Source: Ascidia mentula (lineage: Eukaryota; Chordata; Ascidiacea; Phlebobranchia; Ascidiidae). Taken from it: a stretch of 64,000 bases of DNA. The notes below the pieces were generated by a model that was not told the origin of the DNA, ran no database searches, and saw nothing but the letters and a program-made list of their open reading frames with translations. This document shows positions 37,251-54,552 of this stretch, one piece after another. Made by a program: the position numbers and the translations under genes. Position 1 is the stretch's first letter; every line of letters starts with the position of its first letter. Location: assembly GCA_947561715.1 (NCBI GenBank), contig OX387200.1, forward strand, positions 19,284,501-19,348,500. The letters run 5' to 3'.

Positions 37251-38681
37251 TGGATTCACTGTTGACAAAAACTTGCAAATTCCTTCAACAGTGCAACTGG
37301 ACAGTTAGACAAGGAGGTTTCTATCTTCAAAGCTACTTGCCGATCGTTAGTAATTGCATTACAGCAACTCAATCAGGTAAATACACTCTCGCAGTCCCCT
37401 TTCAATGCACTTAAACCATTCTGTCTCAAGCGCGAGGATGGCACATGCTGCCTTATTAAAGCTCGCCAACGTTGTCGATATATATAAGTATTCCAAACTA
37501 CATTCATCAAATCAAATGAAAGCTATTTAGGGCCTAAGGCAAATTACAACATGGCTTCAAAAAAACAAACTGCTTTGCGCAATACATTTTGTGGCCGTCA
37601 AAACCAATTATTAACGTACATGCTAAACAAATTGTACATATTTAAAGTATACGCTTTAACAAATTGTACATACTTTCGGTTTGATTTTAGATGTTAGTGT
37701 ATTCGCATCACAGCCAAGCTTCCCATTGAACCAAAGTACGTCTCATATTGCTTTTCCTGAAGGTTCAGTAGCTCTCGGGAGATTTACTCCTCATAGTTGT
37801 GTTTCTTTAAACTCCTGTCCTTTTGCTCGTTATTTATGGCGGAAACAGGGTGGGCACAAGCTGATTTTGCCCAATAGACCCACTTTCTGGTACCCAAATC
37901 ACTGTTTCTTAAATTACCATGTGTAGATAGGAGTTTTTTACCGCTCCAACCGGAAAGTTTATCCCGATGTGTAATTTTTGGTATATGGGTATGTTTTGCC
38001 ATGTCGGGGTTCGAACCAATGTAATCCGGCCAGTACGAATACCGATCAGGTTTTCTTGTTTGTGTATGGGTCGGGCGCTTTACGAAGCCAGACAAGTTAT
38101 GCGTTTTACGGGTCTGCGCCCTAGGCGGTTGCCTGCATAATCGACGAGCTGGGCAGGAAGAAAAACACTTTCCGAAAACATTCATCTCATGCAGTTTCGC
38201 TTTTCCATTTAACGTCCAGCGATTAGACTAAGTCTCGCAAACAGTAAATATGTTTTAGTGATACTGCAACTTTGTTAACAGAGTTGGGGTAACCTAAAAA
38301 CATAGTGTGTGAGTTTGTGATCAACAACCTTCGGACTAAAACCTGATAAACATTTGGTTGGGCGCCGTAGGCAGAAAGAACTTCGTCTTGTCGTTCTTTT
38401 CTGTACAATCATTACCGTCTAACACTGTGTGTTTTAGTTTAAGCTTAACCTTTGCGAATTCCCATGTTAACGCTGCAAGTTTCGCGGCCAGAACGGGAAT
38501 CGTTTGCCCGAGATTACGTAATCGGTGGCTAAATGCACCTCCGCTAAGTGTGAGGCGTCATATTAAACTAGCAACACAAGAAATGTATAAATTTGTCAAG
38601 CGTTATAACTTACAAGTTGGGCGAGTTGATCTACCGAAAGCTTATACTCAAGATGAAGGTTTTGCTGAACGATGCCCATAA
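37251..38681 (+). CDS. Candidate unknown gene, partial (3 exons)
   Basis: Three phase-compatible exons, 37251-37376, 37691-37889 and about 38438-38681, give roughly 190 residues and end at a TAA. No start is found: exon 1 begins in phase 1 after TTGCAG. Parts look coding, such as CKFLQQCNWTVRQGG, RRHIKLATQEMYKFVKRYN and VGRVDLPKAYTQDEGFAE, with several Cys in the first half. I do not recognise the family. The last exon is cut by the left border of the 5.2-kb tandem duplication at 38596, and its final 28 codons recur at the start of the second copy (from 43816) with changes. The exon 2 donor (GTACCC) is weak. Confidence 0.3.
38005..38016 (-). other. tRNA B-box-like motif, possible SINE remnant
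   Basis: On the minus strand GGTTCGAACCCC matches a pol III B box and is followed by a tRNA-like GACATGGCA. About 75 bp before it is a weak A-box-like TGGCTTCGTAAAGCG. No tRNA cloverleaf can be folded by eye, so this is at best a tRNA-derived remnant. Confidence 0.2.
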
Positions 38682-38805
38682 CAACAACAACAACTATTTG
38701 TACCTGGAATAAGAGTGGAGCCTGTTCACGATGTTGCATGCAAGTCGCGTGTGAAAAACTTAGAACAAATCCAATAATTTGTTCTTTTCATTATTCTGTT
38801 CTTCT

Positions 38806-38930
38806 GGCACAATTAAACGTAACTTCACCCACGCTCCACTTGCTATTTATCCGTGTATTCAGCTAGGCTTCCCCAGGGAGCTGAATAACAGTTGAAACGT
38901 CAGTGAATAGTTGTTACGTTTAATTGTGCC
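38806..38930. repeat. 18-bp perfect inverted repeat around a short hairpin
   Basis: GGCACAATTAAACGTAAC at 38806-38823 is the exact reverse complement of 38913-38930. An inner palindromic part (CAGCTAGGCTTCC...GGGAGCTG) lies between. The counterpart in the right copy (about 44023-44148) has one change in the left arm. It may be a very small MITE or a structured element. No flanking duplication is clear. Confidence 0.55.
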
Positions 38931-39049
38931 TGAATAATTGAAAATACAATATGTTTGGCAGTAACAACAACAACATAAGAATTTGTTCGTTCTAAACGGA
39001 CGGTTACAAATGAGTCACATTTTGACTAAAACAAATTATGTTTTTTTGC

Positions 39050-41031
39050 CACAAACAAAGCTGGGAAAGTTTGTTTGGATCGCATCCCTCAATGGTACTT
39101 ACCGTTTCGATCGGAGCACCCGACCGCCCTCAAGCGGACGGTAGTACGCTCGTTACATATTCAGGCTGGTGTTTGGCGACAACAAGAGGTTGGTTACGTC
39201 AGCTAGGCGCATCTCGCAAACTTTTAACCCTGTTTCTTTCTCCGACGTAATCGTGGCTTGTCGTGGAGATGGGATGAGGGGCAACCACGAGTGCAGTTGT
39301 TCTGCTCTATGTTTTTGGATTTTTGGAAACGTTAAAGCGTCTGCTCGGTGACTTCAACATTCAGATTTTTGAACGGTCGGTCGTTGGTCCACGTTGCTTT
39401 GTGTCACACCCGGAAGGCCGCGTGGATGACAAGCTCGACACGAGGGGTGTGGATTGCAGCATTCCATGCGGCGAGGGTGCGATGTGTGTTGGAGAAACTG
39501 CCCGTGCGCTAAGAACGTAGGTGAACAAGAATGCATATTCGTCATCGCCTAATGACAAAAACAAACGCCATTTTTTCTAATGTATCGGCACTTGCTAGCC
39601 ACTTCTGTCCCTGTATCTCACTGAAACCACAATAGTGATAAGTTGAGCGCCTTTCGTGGTTGTTAGTTAATTGTATCGCAGTTGTGTACTTCCCGCCTTT
39701 CCTTATTGTTCTTTATTTCTTCTTTTGTTCTCAGTTTATGCGCCGCGAAGTTTAACTGCGCTGTTATCAAAAGTTTTACCGCGCTGTTACAAAAATTTTG
39801 AGAAAAGATTTGCCTAATACTTACATTTGTCATCACGTCATAGCAAACGTTGTTCTTTTACTGTGGGAAGAAAAACTCTCGCTTAGATGAAACTACCGTC
39901 ACACTTGTAATTCAAGCTGTGCTTTTGTAAGTTTCCACCTTTTCAGGTTGTCAGCAAACGTCATATTTTTGTTGAGGAAAAGAAAACTCTCGCTTGGGCG
40001 AAACTTCCTTCACACTTGTAAAAATTTCCGTCACGTGATGCTGATGAGTGCCTGTTTGTCCTTTTGTAACTTTGTAAAGTTTCATCGACTGTCTTGGGGA
40101 AAGCCAATCTCGTTGCCGAATGTGGACAATGAATACCGGGATATCAAATGGACGTGTTGTGGCGCAATGTGAGAGTGCGGTTTGCCCGGTAAGTTTACAA
40201 GAGCCGCAACTTCCACTTTGGCGAAACTATATTCCTACAATTACGTTTTTTTTTGAAAGCGCAAAAGTTCCTTTTCAAACACGACGTTTTGAATAACGTA
40301 TTCATAGGTTAAAGCTTGCGCTTGGACGAAGATTACGTCATATTTGCAGCTGCATGTTCCGGTGAGACCCAAACTATGATGGGTATAAACCTTTAAATAT
40401 CGAGGTTATTTTGGTAAAACATTTTATGTGCTTCAAGGTGTTGGAAAATGCTAAATAGCTTTGTTGGTCTTGAAAAGCCATAAATGGTAAAAAATATTTT
40501 GGCCGTGACTGATCACAACCCCAAGGTCGCAGAGAGTTGACTCTCCAGTTGCACGGCCCTTTCTTAGGTGTGTTAAATTCTTACCGGAAGCGGTCAATTT
40601 AAAGAAATAATTAACCGTTGTGTTTTCGTACACTATATACGTAAGATTTCTTAAATGAGTGAATAAATTTACTAAATTTATGTTTCTACGTTGAATTTTG
40701 CCATAAGGGCCTTCCGACTTACTTTCAGCACCGGTTTGTACCTTTTTTTCATTCGGAAGTCAATAATTTGAAACTTTCAGAAGTTCCTGATTGAAATTAG
40801 GCAGTTTAATGGAATTTCTGCAAATACAAACTGGCAAGTAAACACAGAAAGTAAGGAACCAGTTTTCCGGTCGGTGACTATGGGTGGAGTATGTTCCAAT
40901 GACTTTGTGTACTGTGTATCTACAATTGATGGGCGTGTACATAAAGAAGTGGTGGGTGTGTTTGTGGAAAGTTCGGATCGCAATCGTGGAAAAATTCGCT
41001 TCTAGCGAAAGAAAAAAGGGAACCAGGTTTG
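39050..41031 (+). CDS. Coding-like blocks of unresolved gene (left copy)
   Basis: Several open blocks look coding but could not be joined into one frame: about 39060-39190 (ends GWCLATTRG), 39362-39518 after TTCAG (has SIPCGEGAMCVGET), 39947-40168 (ends EYRDIKWTCCGA before GTGAGA), 40315-40364 (DEDYVIFAAACSG) and 40792-41031 after TTTCAG (VFRSVTMGGVCSNDFVYCVS, ends in TAG). Cys-rich content suggests a secreted product. All blocks recur in the right copy at +5215, with several amino-acid changes. A decayed gene is as likely as a live one. Confidence 0.3.
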
Positions 41032-41286
41032 AAACAGGATATAAGAAGCGAAACGTTCGCCAAAATGTACGCGAGTTATAGTGTGAGCCTACGTTTGAAC
41101 GCACGTGGGCCAAAACTAGTATGATGCAAAGTTATACGTTAATGTTTAACGTGTGGCAGAAGCTCGATTTTAAGTAAAAACTCAAATATATACCACTGCA
41201 TGTTATTCACAATAATCAGTTCTGTTTCAGCATTGGTGTAGACTTCAAAGTTATCCGAGGCTTGAAAAGCAACTACAAGAGAAAAC

Positions 41287-41945
41287 ATGAAAAACGCCTA
41301 CATAAAAAGTGAGTTATCGTATCTAACACGCTTGGGTTGTATAATACCTATTTTGTCATAAAATGAGAGGATTTCTCACGTAATTTCCAACGCATTTGTA
41401 CTCCACGAATATTAGGAAGTCTGCTGGAAGTATAATGTTGTGCTAGCTTAGAATACTAAGCTTGCAACACACAATGTTTTTCAGAGAGTGATGGAACAAA
41501 TTCCGTGATGGACTCCATCTTCGTCCAATCCGCGTTGGATGACTCCAACTTTGAACAACTGATGAATGACAACATAGAGGGTGTATTGGGAGGTAAAAGA
41601 TTGGAAGTTTTATTTTACTTTGATCATATTCAGCATTACTAATAACACCTTATGACGTAAAAAGGTTTTAAACTTCAGAAAATGATAAAAAATTGACGAT
41701 GTAAACGAAAGATGTTGCTCCCCTTGTTGACGCAAAGATTTTTTAGTTTAAATTGAAAGGGACTATTACACCGGTCATGATCAACTGATGACAATTAGCA
41801 ATAAATTTTTTCAGTTAGTCCTCCGTTCTACTTCACCCCGGATGGGAAATTGAAATCAAATGTTGTGCAGCTCGCCGACGGCCCCAATAAGCAAAAGTTC
41901 CGAGATGAGATTGAGAAAGAGAACCTTTACATATTCAAAAAGTAG
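41287..41945 (+). CDS. Small unknown protein, left copy
   Basis: Three exons, 41287-41308, 41485-41592 and 41815-41945, join in phase (1 then 1) and give 86 residues. The product is acidic in the middle (SALDDSNFEQLMNDNIEG) and Lys-rich at the end (ENLYIFKK). No signal peptide or known domain. The exon holding the ATG can also be read in another frame (IGVDFKVIRGLK) from the acceptor before 41231, so an alternative start or a longer gene is possible. The paired copy at 46502-47160 keeps all splice sites and the stop. Confidence 0.45.
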
Positions 41946-43356
41946 AGGTGATCAAATACCCAAACGTGAACTGGGCACTCTGTAATTTTCCATTTATGCA
42001 TATTTTGAACGTTTCAACATGTTGTTCGGCAAAAACCAAAGAATATGTATATGTGTTTGTTGATATTTCGCTGAACGTCACTGTTTTGGCTTTAAAACCG
42101 GCCGAAAACTTGTCGGTTGAATACTAATAATAAAATATGAACGTAACTGCCCAAAACTTCTTGAATTATTCCACTAGCAACGTGTACCCATGTTCTATGT
42201 ATGCTTCTGTAGTCTTTGTATCAACAATTTACAATTGGATCGTGGATATTAAAACTCTGACAAACGAGTTGTTTTCCCTTTTCCTTATTTTTCAAATTTG
42301 GCAAAGATTTGTATTTGCAGACAATTAGAAAACGAAAGAAAACGTTCACACAGGCTTGTCATTAAGATACAATATGATGTTTTGTGTTGACACAAAATCA
42401 AGCAATATTTCCACTCATTCTTATCTAAACTGATAATAAACTTTCAAATAATAATTAATTCTTTCGAGAGAGCAATGTTTCATCCAATCGCACGATTGCC
42501 AGGATCTCCCCACTTACTTCACAGTATATTAGTATCGAGATCATACAGGCTTCGCAATCGAGGCATTCCAGCCTATCTGGATCAGACACTTGACTTCGGA
42601 GATATATAATACTTTTCAGACAACCTAGTTCGTTCATTGAAAGGATATAGCTCTTCGTGTACTGTCATATATCAGTTACGGAGTCGTTTGTTCACCGTTC
42701 ACGATTAGAGCAAGCATAACACTTCCAGCCCATGTAGAGGAAACGGCCTTGGTTGAGGAACCAGATTTCCAGCGTAACATTGATACAAACAAATATTTTC
42801 CCAATACAACTTGGCGCTACACACATACAATGTCGATGTAAAGAAAACAGGTGATAATCCAGATTTGAAAACGATTTAAATTAGCCAAGTGAAGCGAATT
42901 TGAACATTTCAATCTGAAAGGTTTGTCGGTTGCTTAGTATGTAGCATACAATTAACTAACAAAAATAGCGCTACTCTATCAGTTTAAGAGCTTTTTCTTA
43001 TTTGAATTTGTGGAATAAAAAAGTCATATTTTGACTTATATCAGATGGCACCTAAAACAGCTTTAAAACCACTTTTAAGCAATTTTCTTTCAATCGATAT
43101 CAGAAGCAACCGGTGAGCAAGGATAACAAAGCGTAAAATACTTGGTCGACGGGGAATTTATTCAACTTTTTTTTAATGATTTTAGCGCATCCTTCCCCCG
43201 CTAAAATGATAAAGCGAAGCGAGTTCGAATTTCCTTAAAATTGCTATAATAGCGGAATGCGGTAACTTGAGTACAAACAACGCAAATACAGCGTAGCATG
43301 GCAATTCTATTTTAGGATGGCGGTACGGTGCGCTTTGCAAGATAAAAACATTGGGT

Positions 43357-43641
43357 TCATCTCACAAAGATTAGCAGGGATGAGCTGATGTCGTTAACAA
43401 CTGTATAGTTGGAAGATGCAGGTCGGTGCTTTCTATGCTCAGATAACTTGTCCCACGCTGAGAATAAAAGAATACATTCACGTTAGAGAGTAACTTACTG
43501 TGTGAAGGCAAGTAAAGTGAATGCAAAATACCTGCGAAGTCGTTGCACCTGTGTGATGTGCCATGTCGTAGTTGGTAGTTAAGGGTTGCGTGTTTGGCGG
43601 AACCAACGCAATATAATTCAGTACTAGTTAGATTGGTAACC
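43357..43641 (-). pseudogene. Orphan last two exons of intelectin (left copy)
   Basis: Exons 43641-43532 and 43457-43357 duplicate the last two intelectin exons at 48855-48746 and 48671-48571. Splice sites and frame are kept, yet no 5' intelectin exons exist upstream within reach on this strand, since those lie to the right of the second copy. The fragment could only be used if transcripts run through the right copy and skip its exons. Confidence 0.8.
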
Positions 43642-44274
43642 CTGGAAACAAAACCTACCATGAAAAACGAAGCCCGTAACTGAGGTTAGGTTATACAACT
43701 TAATAAAACCACACGCTATGCAAAAGAGGTGCTTGTTGTGATCTACAACCTCGGTTTCGTGAAAGGGAAATCGGTGGCCGTGTAGAGGAAAATATTTTGC
43801 CAATGCCCTCTTATTTCAAGCGTTATAACGTACAAGTTGGGCGAGTTGATCTACCGAAAGCTTGTACTCAAGATGAAGGTTTTGCTGAACAATTTTCATA
43901 ACAAGAACAACTATTTGTACCTGAAATAAGCGTGGAGCCTGTTCTCGATGTTGCATGCAAGTCGCGTGTGAAAAACTTAGAACAAATCCAACAATTCCTT
44001 TTTTTCATTATTCTGTTCTTCTGGCACAATGAAACGTAACTTCACCCACGTTTCACTTACTATTTATCCGTGTATTCAGCTAGGCTTCCTCAGGGAGCTG
44101 AATAACAGTTGAAACGTCAGTGAATAGAAGTTACGTTTAATTGTGCCTGAATAATTTAAAATACAATATGTTTGGCAGCAACAACAACATAAGAATTTGT
44201 TCGTTCTAAACGGACGGTTACAAATGAGTCACATTTTGACTAAAACAAATCATGTGTTCTGCTACAAACAAAGT

Positions 44275-46246
44275 TGGGAAAGTTTATTTGGATCGCATCC
44301 CTCAATGGTACTTACCGTTTCGATCGAAGCACCCGACCGCCCTCAGGCGGACGGTAGTACGCTCGTTAAATATTCAGGCTGGTGTTTGGCGACAACAAGA
44401 GGTTATGGTTACGTCAGCTAGGCGCATCTCGCAAACTTTTAACCCTGTTTCTTTCTCCGACGTAATCGTGGCTTGTCGTGGAGATGGGATGAGGGGCAAC
44501 CACGAGTGCAGTTGTTCTGCTCTATGTTTTTGGATTTTTGGAAACGTTAAAGCGTCTGCTCGGTGACTTCAACATTCAGATTTTTGAACGGTCGGTCGTT
44601 GGTCCACGTTGCTTTGTGTCACACCCGAAAGGCTGCGTGGATGACAAGCTCGACACGAGGGGTGTGGATTACAGCATTCCATGCGGCGAGGGTGCGATGT
44701 GTGTTGGAGAAACTGCCCGTGCGCTAAGAACGTAGGTGAACAAGAATGCATATTCGTCATCGCCTAATGACAAAAACAAACGCCATTTTTCCTAATGTAT
44801 CGGCACTTGCTAGCCACTTCTGTCCCTGTATCTCACTGAAACCACAATAGTGATAAGTTGAGCGCCTTTCGTGGTTGTTAGTTAATTGTATCGCAGTTGT
44901 GTACTTCTCGCCTTTCCTTATTGTTCTTTATTTCTTCTTTTGTTCTCAGTTTATGCGCCGCGAAGTTTAACTGCGCTGTTATCAAAAGTTTTACCGCGCT
45001 GTTACAAAAATTTTGAGAAAAGATTTGCCTAATACTTACATTTGTCATCACGTCATAGCAAACGTTGTTCTTTTACTGTGGGAAGAAAAACTCTCGCTTA
45101 GATGAAACTACCGTCACACTTGTAATTCAAGCTGTGCTTTTGTAAGTTTCCACCTTTTCAGGTTGTCAGCAAACGTCGTATTTTTGTTGAGGAAAAGAAA
45201 ACTCTCGCTTGGGCGAAACTTCCTTCACACTTGTAAAAATTTCCGTCACGTGATGCTGTTGAGTGCCTGTTTGTCCTTTTGTAACTTTGTAAAGTTTCAC
45301 CAACTGTCTTGGGGAAAGCCAATCTCGTTGCTGAACGTGAACAATGAATACCGGGATATCAAATGGACGTGTTGTGGCGCAAGGTAGGAGTGCGGTTTGC
45401 TCTGTAAGTTTACAAGAGCCGCAACTTCCACTTTGGCGAAACTATATTCCTACAATTACGTTTATTTTAAAAGCGCAAAAGTTCTTTTTCAAACACGACG
45501 TTTTGGATAACGTATTCATAGGTTAAAGCTTGCGCTTGGACGAAGATTACGTCATATTTGCAGCTGCATGTTCCGGTGAGACCCAAACTATGATGGGTAT
45601 AAACCTTTAAATATCGAGGTTATTTTGGTAAAACATTTTATGTGCTTCAAGGTGTTGGAAAATAGCTAAATAGCTTTGTTGGTCTTGAAAAGCCATAAAT
45701 GGTAAAAAATATTTTGGCCGTGACTGATCACAACCCCAAGGTCGCAAAGAGTTGACTCTCCAGTTGCACGGCCCTTTCTTAGGTGTGTTAAATTCTTACC
45801 GGAAGCGGTCAATTTAAAGAAATAATTAACCGTTGTGTTTTCGTACACTATATACGTAAGATTTCTTAAATGAGTGAATAAATTTACTAAATTTATGTTT
45901 GTACGTTGAATTTTGCCGTAAGGGCCTTCCGACTTACTTTCAGCACCGGTTTGTACCTTTTTTTCATTCGGAAGTCAATAATTTGAAACTTTCAGAAGTT
46001 CCAGATTGAAATTAGGCAGTCTAATGGAATTTCTGCAGATACAAACTGGCAAGTAAACACAGAAAGTAAGGAACCAGTTTTCCGGTCGGTGACTATGGGT
46101 GGAGTATGTTCCAATGACTTTGTGTACTGTGTATCTACAATTGATGGGCGTGTACATAAAGAAGTGGTGGGTGTGTCTGTGGAAAGTTCGGATCGCAATC
46201 GTGGAAAAATTCGCTTCTAGCGAAAGAAAAAAGGGAACCAGGTTTG
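44275..46246 (+). CDS. Coding-like blocks of unresolved gene (right copy)
   Basis: Counterparts of the blocks at 39050-41031. The donor after EYRDIKWTCCGA is GTGAGA in the left copy and GTAGGA here: both are usable although the bases differ, which hints at selection on the exon end. Amino-acid changes elsewhere include Leu to Gln, Phe to Ser and Asn to Asp at the start of the last block. No full frame could be built. Confidence 0.3.
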
Positions 46247-46501
46247 AAACAGGATATAAGAAGCGAAACGTTCGCCAAAATGTACGCGAGTTATAGTGTG
46301 AGCCTACGTTTGAACGCACGTGGGCCAAAACTAGTATGATGCAAAGTTATACGTTAATGTTTAACGTGTGGCAGAAGCTCGATTTTAAGTAAAAACTCAA
46401 ATATATACCACTGCATGTTATTCACAATAATCAGTTCTGTTTCAGCATTGGTGTAGACTTCAAGGTTATCCGAGGCTTGAAAACCAACTACAAGAGAAAA
46501 C

Positions 46502-47160
46502 ATGAAAAACGCCTACATAAAAAGTGAGTTATCGTATCTAACACGCTTGGGTTGTATAATACCTATTTTGTCATAAAATGAGAGGATTTCTCACGTAATT
46601 TCCAACGCATTTGTACTCCACGAATATTAGGAAGTCTGCTGAAAGTATAAGGTTGTGCTAGCTTAGAATACTAAGCTTGCAACACACAATATTTTTCAGA
46701 GAGTGATGGAACAAATTCCGTGATGGACTCCACCTTTGTCCAATCCGCGTTGGATGACTCCAACTTTGAACAACTGATGAATGACAACATAGAGGGTGTA
46801 TTGGGAGGTAAAAGATTGGAAGTTTTATTTTACTTTGATCATATTCAGCATTACTAATAACACCTTATGACGTAAAAAGGTTTTAAACTTTAGAAAATGA
46901 TAAAAAATTGACGATGTAAACGAAAGATGTTGCTCCCTTTGTTGACGCAAAGATTTTTTAGTTTAAATTGAAAGGGACTATTACACCGGTCATGATCAAC
47001 TGATGACAATTAGCAATAAATTTTTTCAGTTAGTCCTCCGTTCTACTTCACCCCGGATGGGAAATTGAAATCAAATGTTGTGCAGCTCGCCGACGGCCAC
47101 AATAAGCAAAAGTTCCGAGATGAGATTGAGAAAGAGAACCTTTACATATTCAAAAAGTAG
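46502..47160 (+). CDS. Small unknown protein, right copy
   Basis: Three exons, 46502-46523, 46700-46807 and 47030-47160, the exact counterpart of the left-copy gene at 41287-41945. Two amino-acid differences are seen: Ile to Thr in the MDSI/MDST segment and Pro to His in ADGP/ADGH. The stop, phases and splice sites are unchanged. The function is unknown. Confidence 0.45.
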
Positions 47161-48570
47161 AGGTGGTCAAATACCTAAACGCGAACTGGGCACTCTGTAA
47201 ATTTCCATTTATGCATATTTTGAACATTTCAACATGTTGTTCGGCAAAAACTAAAGAATATGTATATGTGTTTGTTAATATTTCACTGAACGTCACTGTT
47301 TTGGCTTTAAAACCGGCCGAAAACTTGTCGGTTGAATACTAATGATAAAATATGAACGTAACTGCCCAAAACTTCTTGAATTATTCCACTAGCAACGTGT
47401 ACCCATGTTCTATGTATGCTTCTGTAGTCTTTGTATCAACAATTTACAATTGGATCGTGGATATTAAAACTCTGACAAACGAGTTGTTTTCCCTTTTCCT
47501 TATTTTTCAAATTTGGCAAAGATTTGTATTTGCAGACAATTAGAAAACGAAAGAAAACGTTCACATAGGCTTGTCATTAAGATACAATATGATGTTTTGT
47601 GTTGACACAAAATCAAGCAATATTTCCACTCATTCTTATCTAAACTGATGATAAACTTTCAAATAATAATTAATACTTTCGAGAGACCAATGTTTCATGC
47701 AATCCCACGATTGCCAGGATCTCCCCACTTACTTCACAGTATATTAGTATCGAGATCATACAGGCTTCGCAATCGAGGCATTCCAGCCTATCTGGATCAG
47801 ACACTTTACTTCGGAGATATATAATACTTTTCAGACAACCTACTTCGTTCATTGGAAGGATATAGCTCTTCGTGTACTGTCATATATCAGTTACGGAGTC
47901 GTTTGTTCACCGTTCACGATTAGAGCAAGCATAACACTTCCAGCCCATGTAGAGGAAACGGCCTTGGTTGAGGAACCAGATTTCCAGCGTAACATTGATA
48001 CAAACCAATATTTTCCCAATACAACTTGGCGCTACACACATACAATGTCGATGTCAAGAAAACAGGTGATAATCCAGATTTGAAAACGATTTAAATTAGC
48101 CAAGTGAAGCGAATTTGAACATTTCAATCTGAAAGGTTTGTCGGTTGCTTAGTATGTAGCATACAATTAACTAACAAAAATAGCGCTACTCTATCAGTTT
48201 AAGAGCTTTTTCGTATTTGAATTTGTGGAAAGAAAAGTCATATTTTGACTTATATCAGATGGCACCTAAAACAACTTTAAAACCACTTTTAGGCAATTTT
48301 CTTTCAGTCGATATCAGAAGCAACCGGTGAGCAAGAATAACAAAGCGTAAAGTACTTGGTCGACTGGGAATTTAATTAACTTTTTTTTAATGATTTTAGC
48401 ACACCCCTCCTCCGCTAAAATCATAAAGCGAAGCGAGTTCGAATTTCCTTAAAATTTCTATAATAGCGGAATGCGGTAACTTGAGTACAAACAACGCAAA
48501 TACAGCGTAGCATGGCGGTTCTATTTTAGGATGGCTGTGCGGTGCGCTTTGCAAGAGAAAAATCTTGGGT
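47161..48570. other. Right-copy stretch without assigned gene
   Basis: Between the small gene (+) and the intelectin end (-). Short frames at 47352-47543 (+) and 47670-47852 (-) occur in both copies but have no splice or homology support. Confidence 0.4.

Positions 48571-54552
<5,982 letters not shown>

Larger units (their letters stand above)
38596..43815. repeat. Tandem duplication, left copy (5.2 kb)
   Basis: Bases 38596-43815 and 43816-49036 are direct, adjacent copies, about 96-98% identical by eye, with an offset of 5220 at the start that shifts to 5215 through small indels. The junction keeps a few bases of microhomology (TTC). The left copy holds the end of the candidate gene before it, coding-like blocks, a small 3-exon gene and an orphan copy of the last two intelectin exons. 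Confidence 0.95.

Noticed and set aside
38005-38016. tRNA gene on the minus strand
   Set aside because: Only the B box is convincing; no cloverleaf or acceptor stem pairs.
39354-39564. Antisense frames of 63-67 codons in the duplication
   Set aside because: They are mirror frames of the coding-like block on the plus strand and lack splice support.
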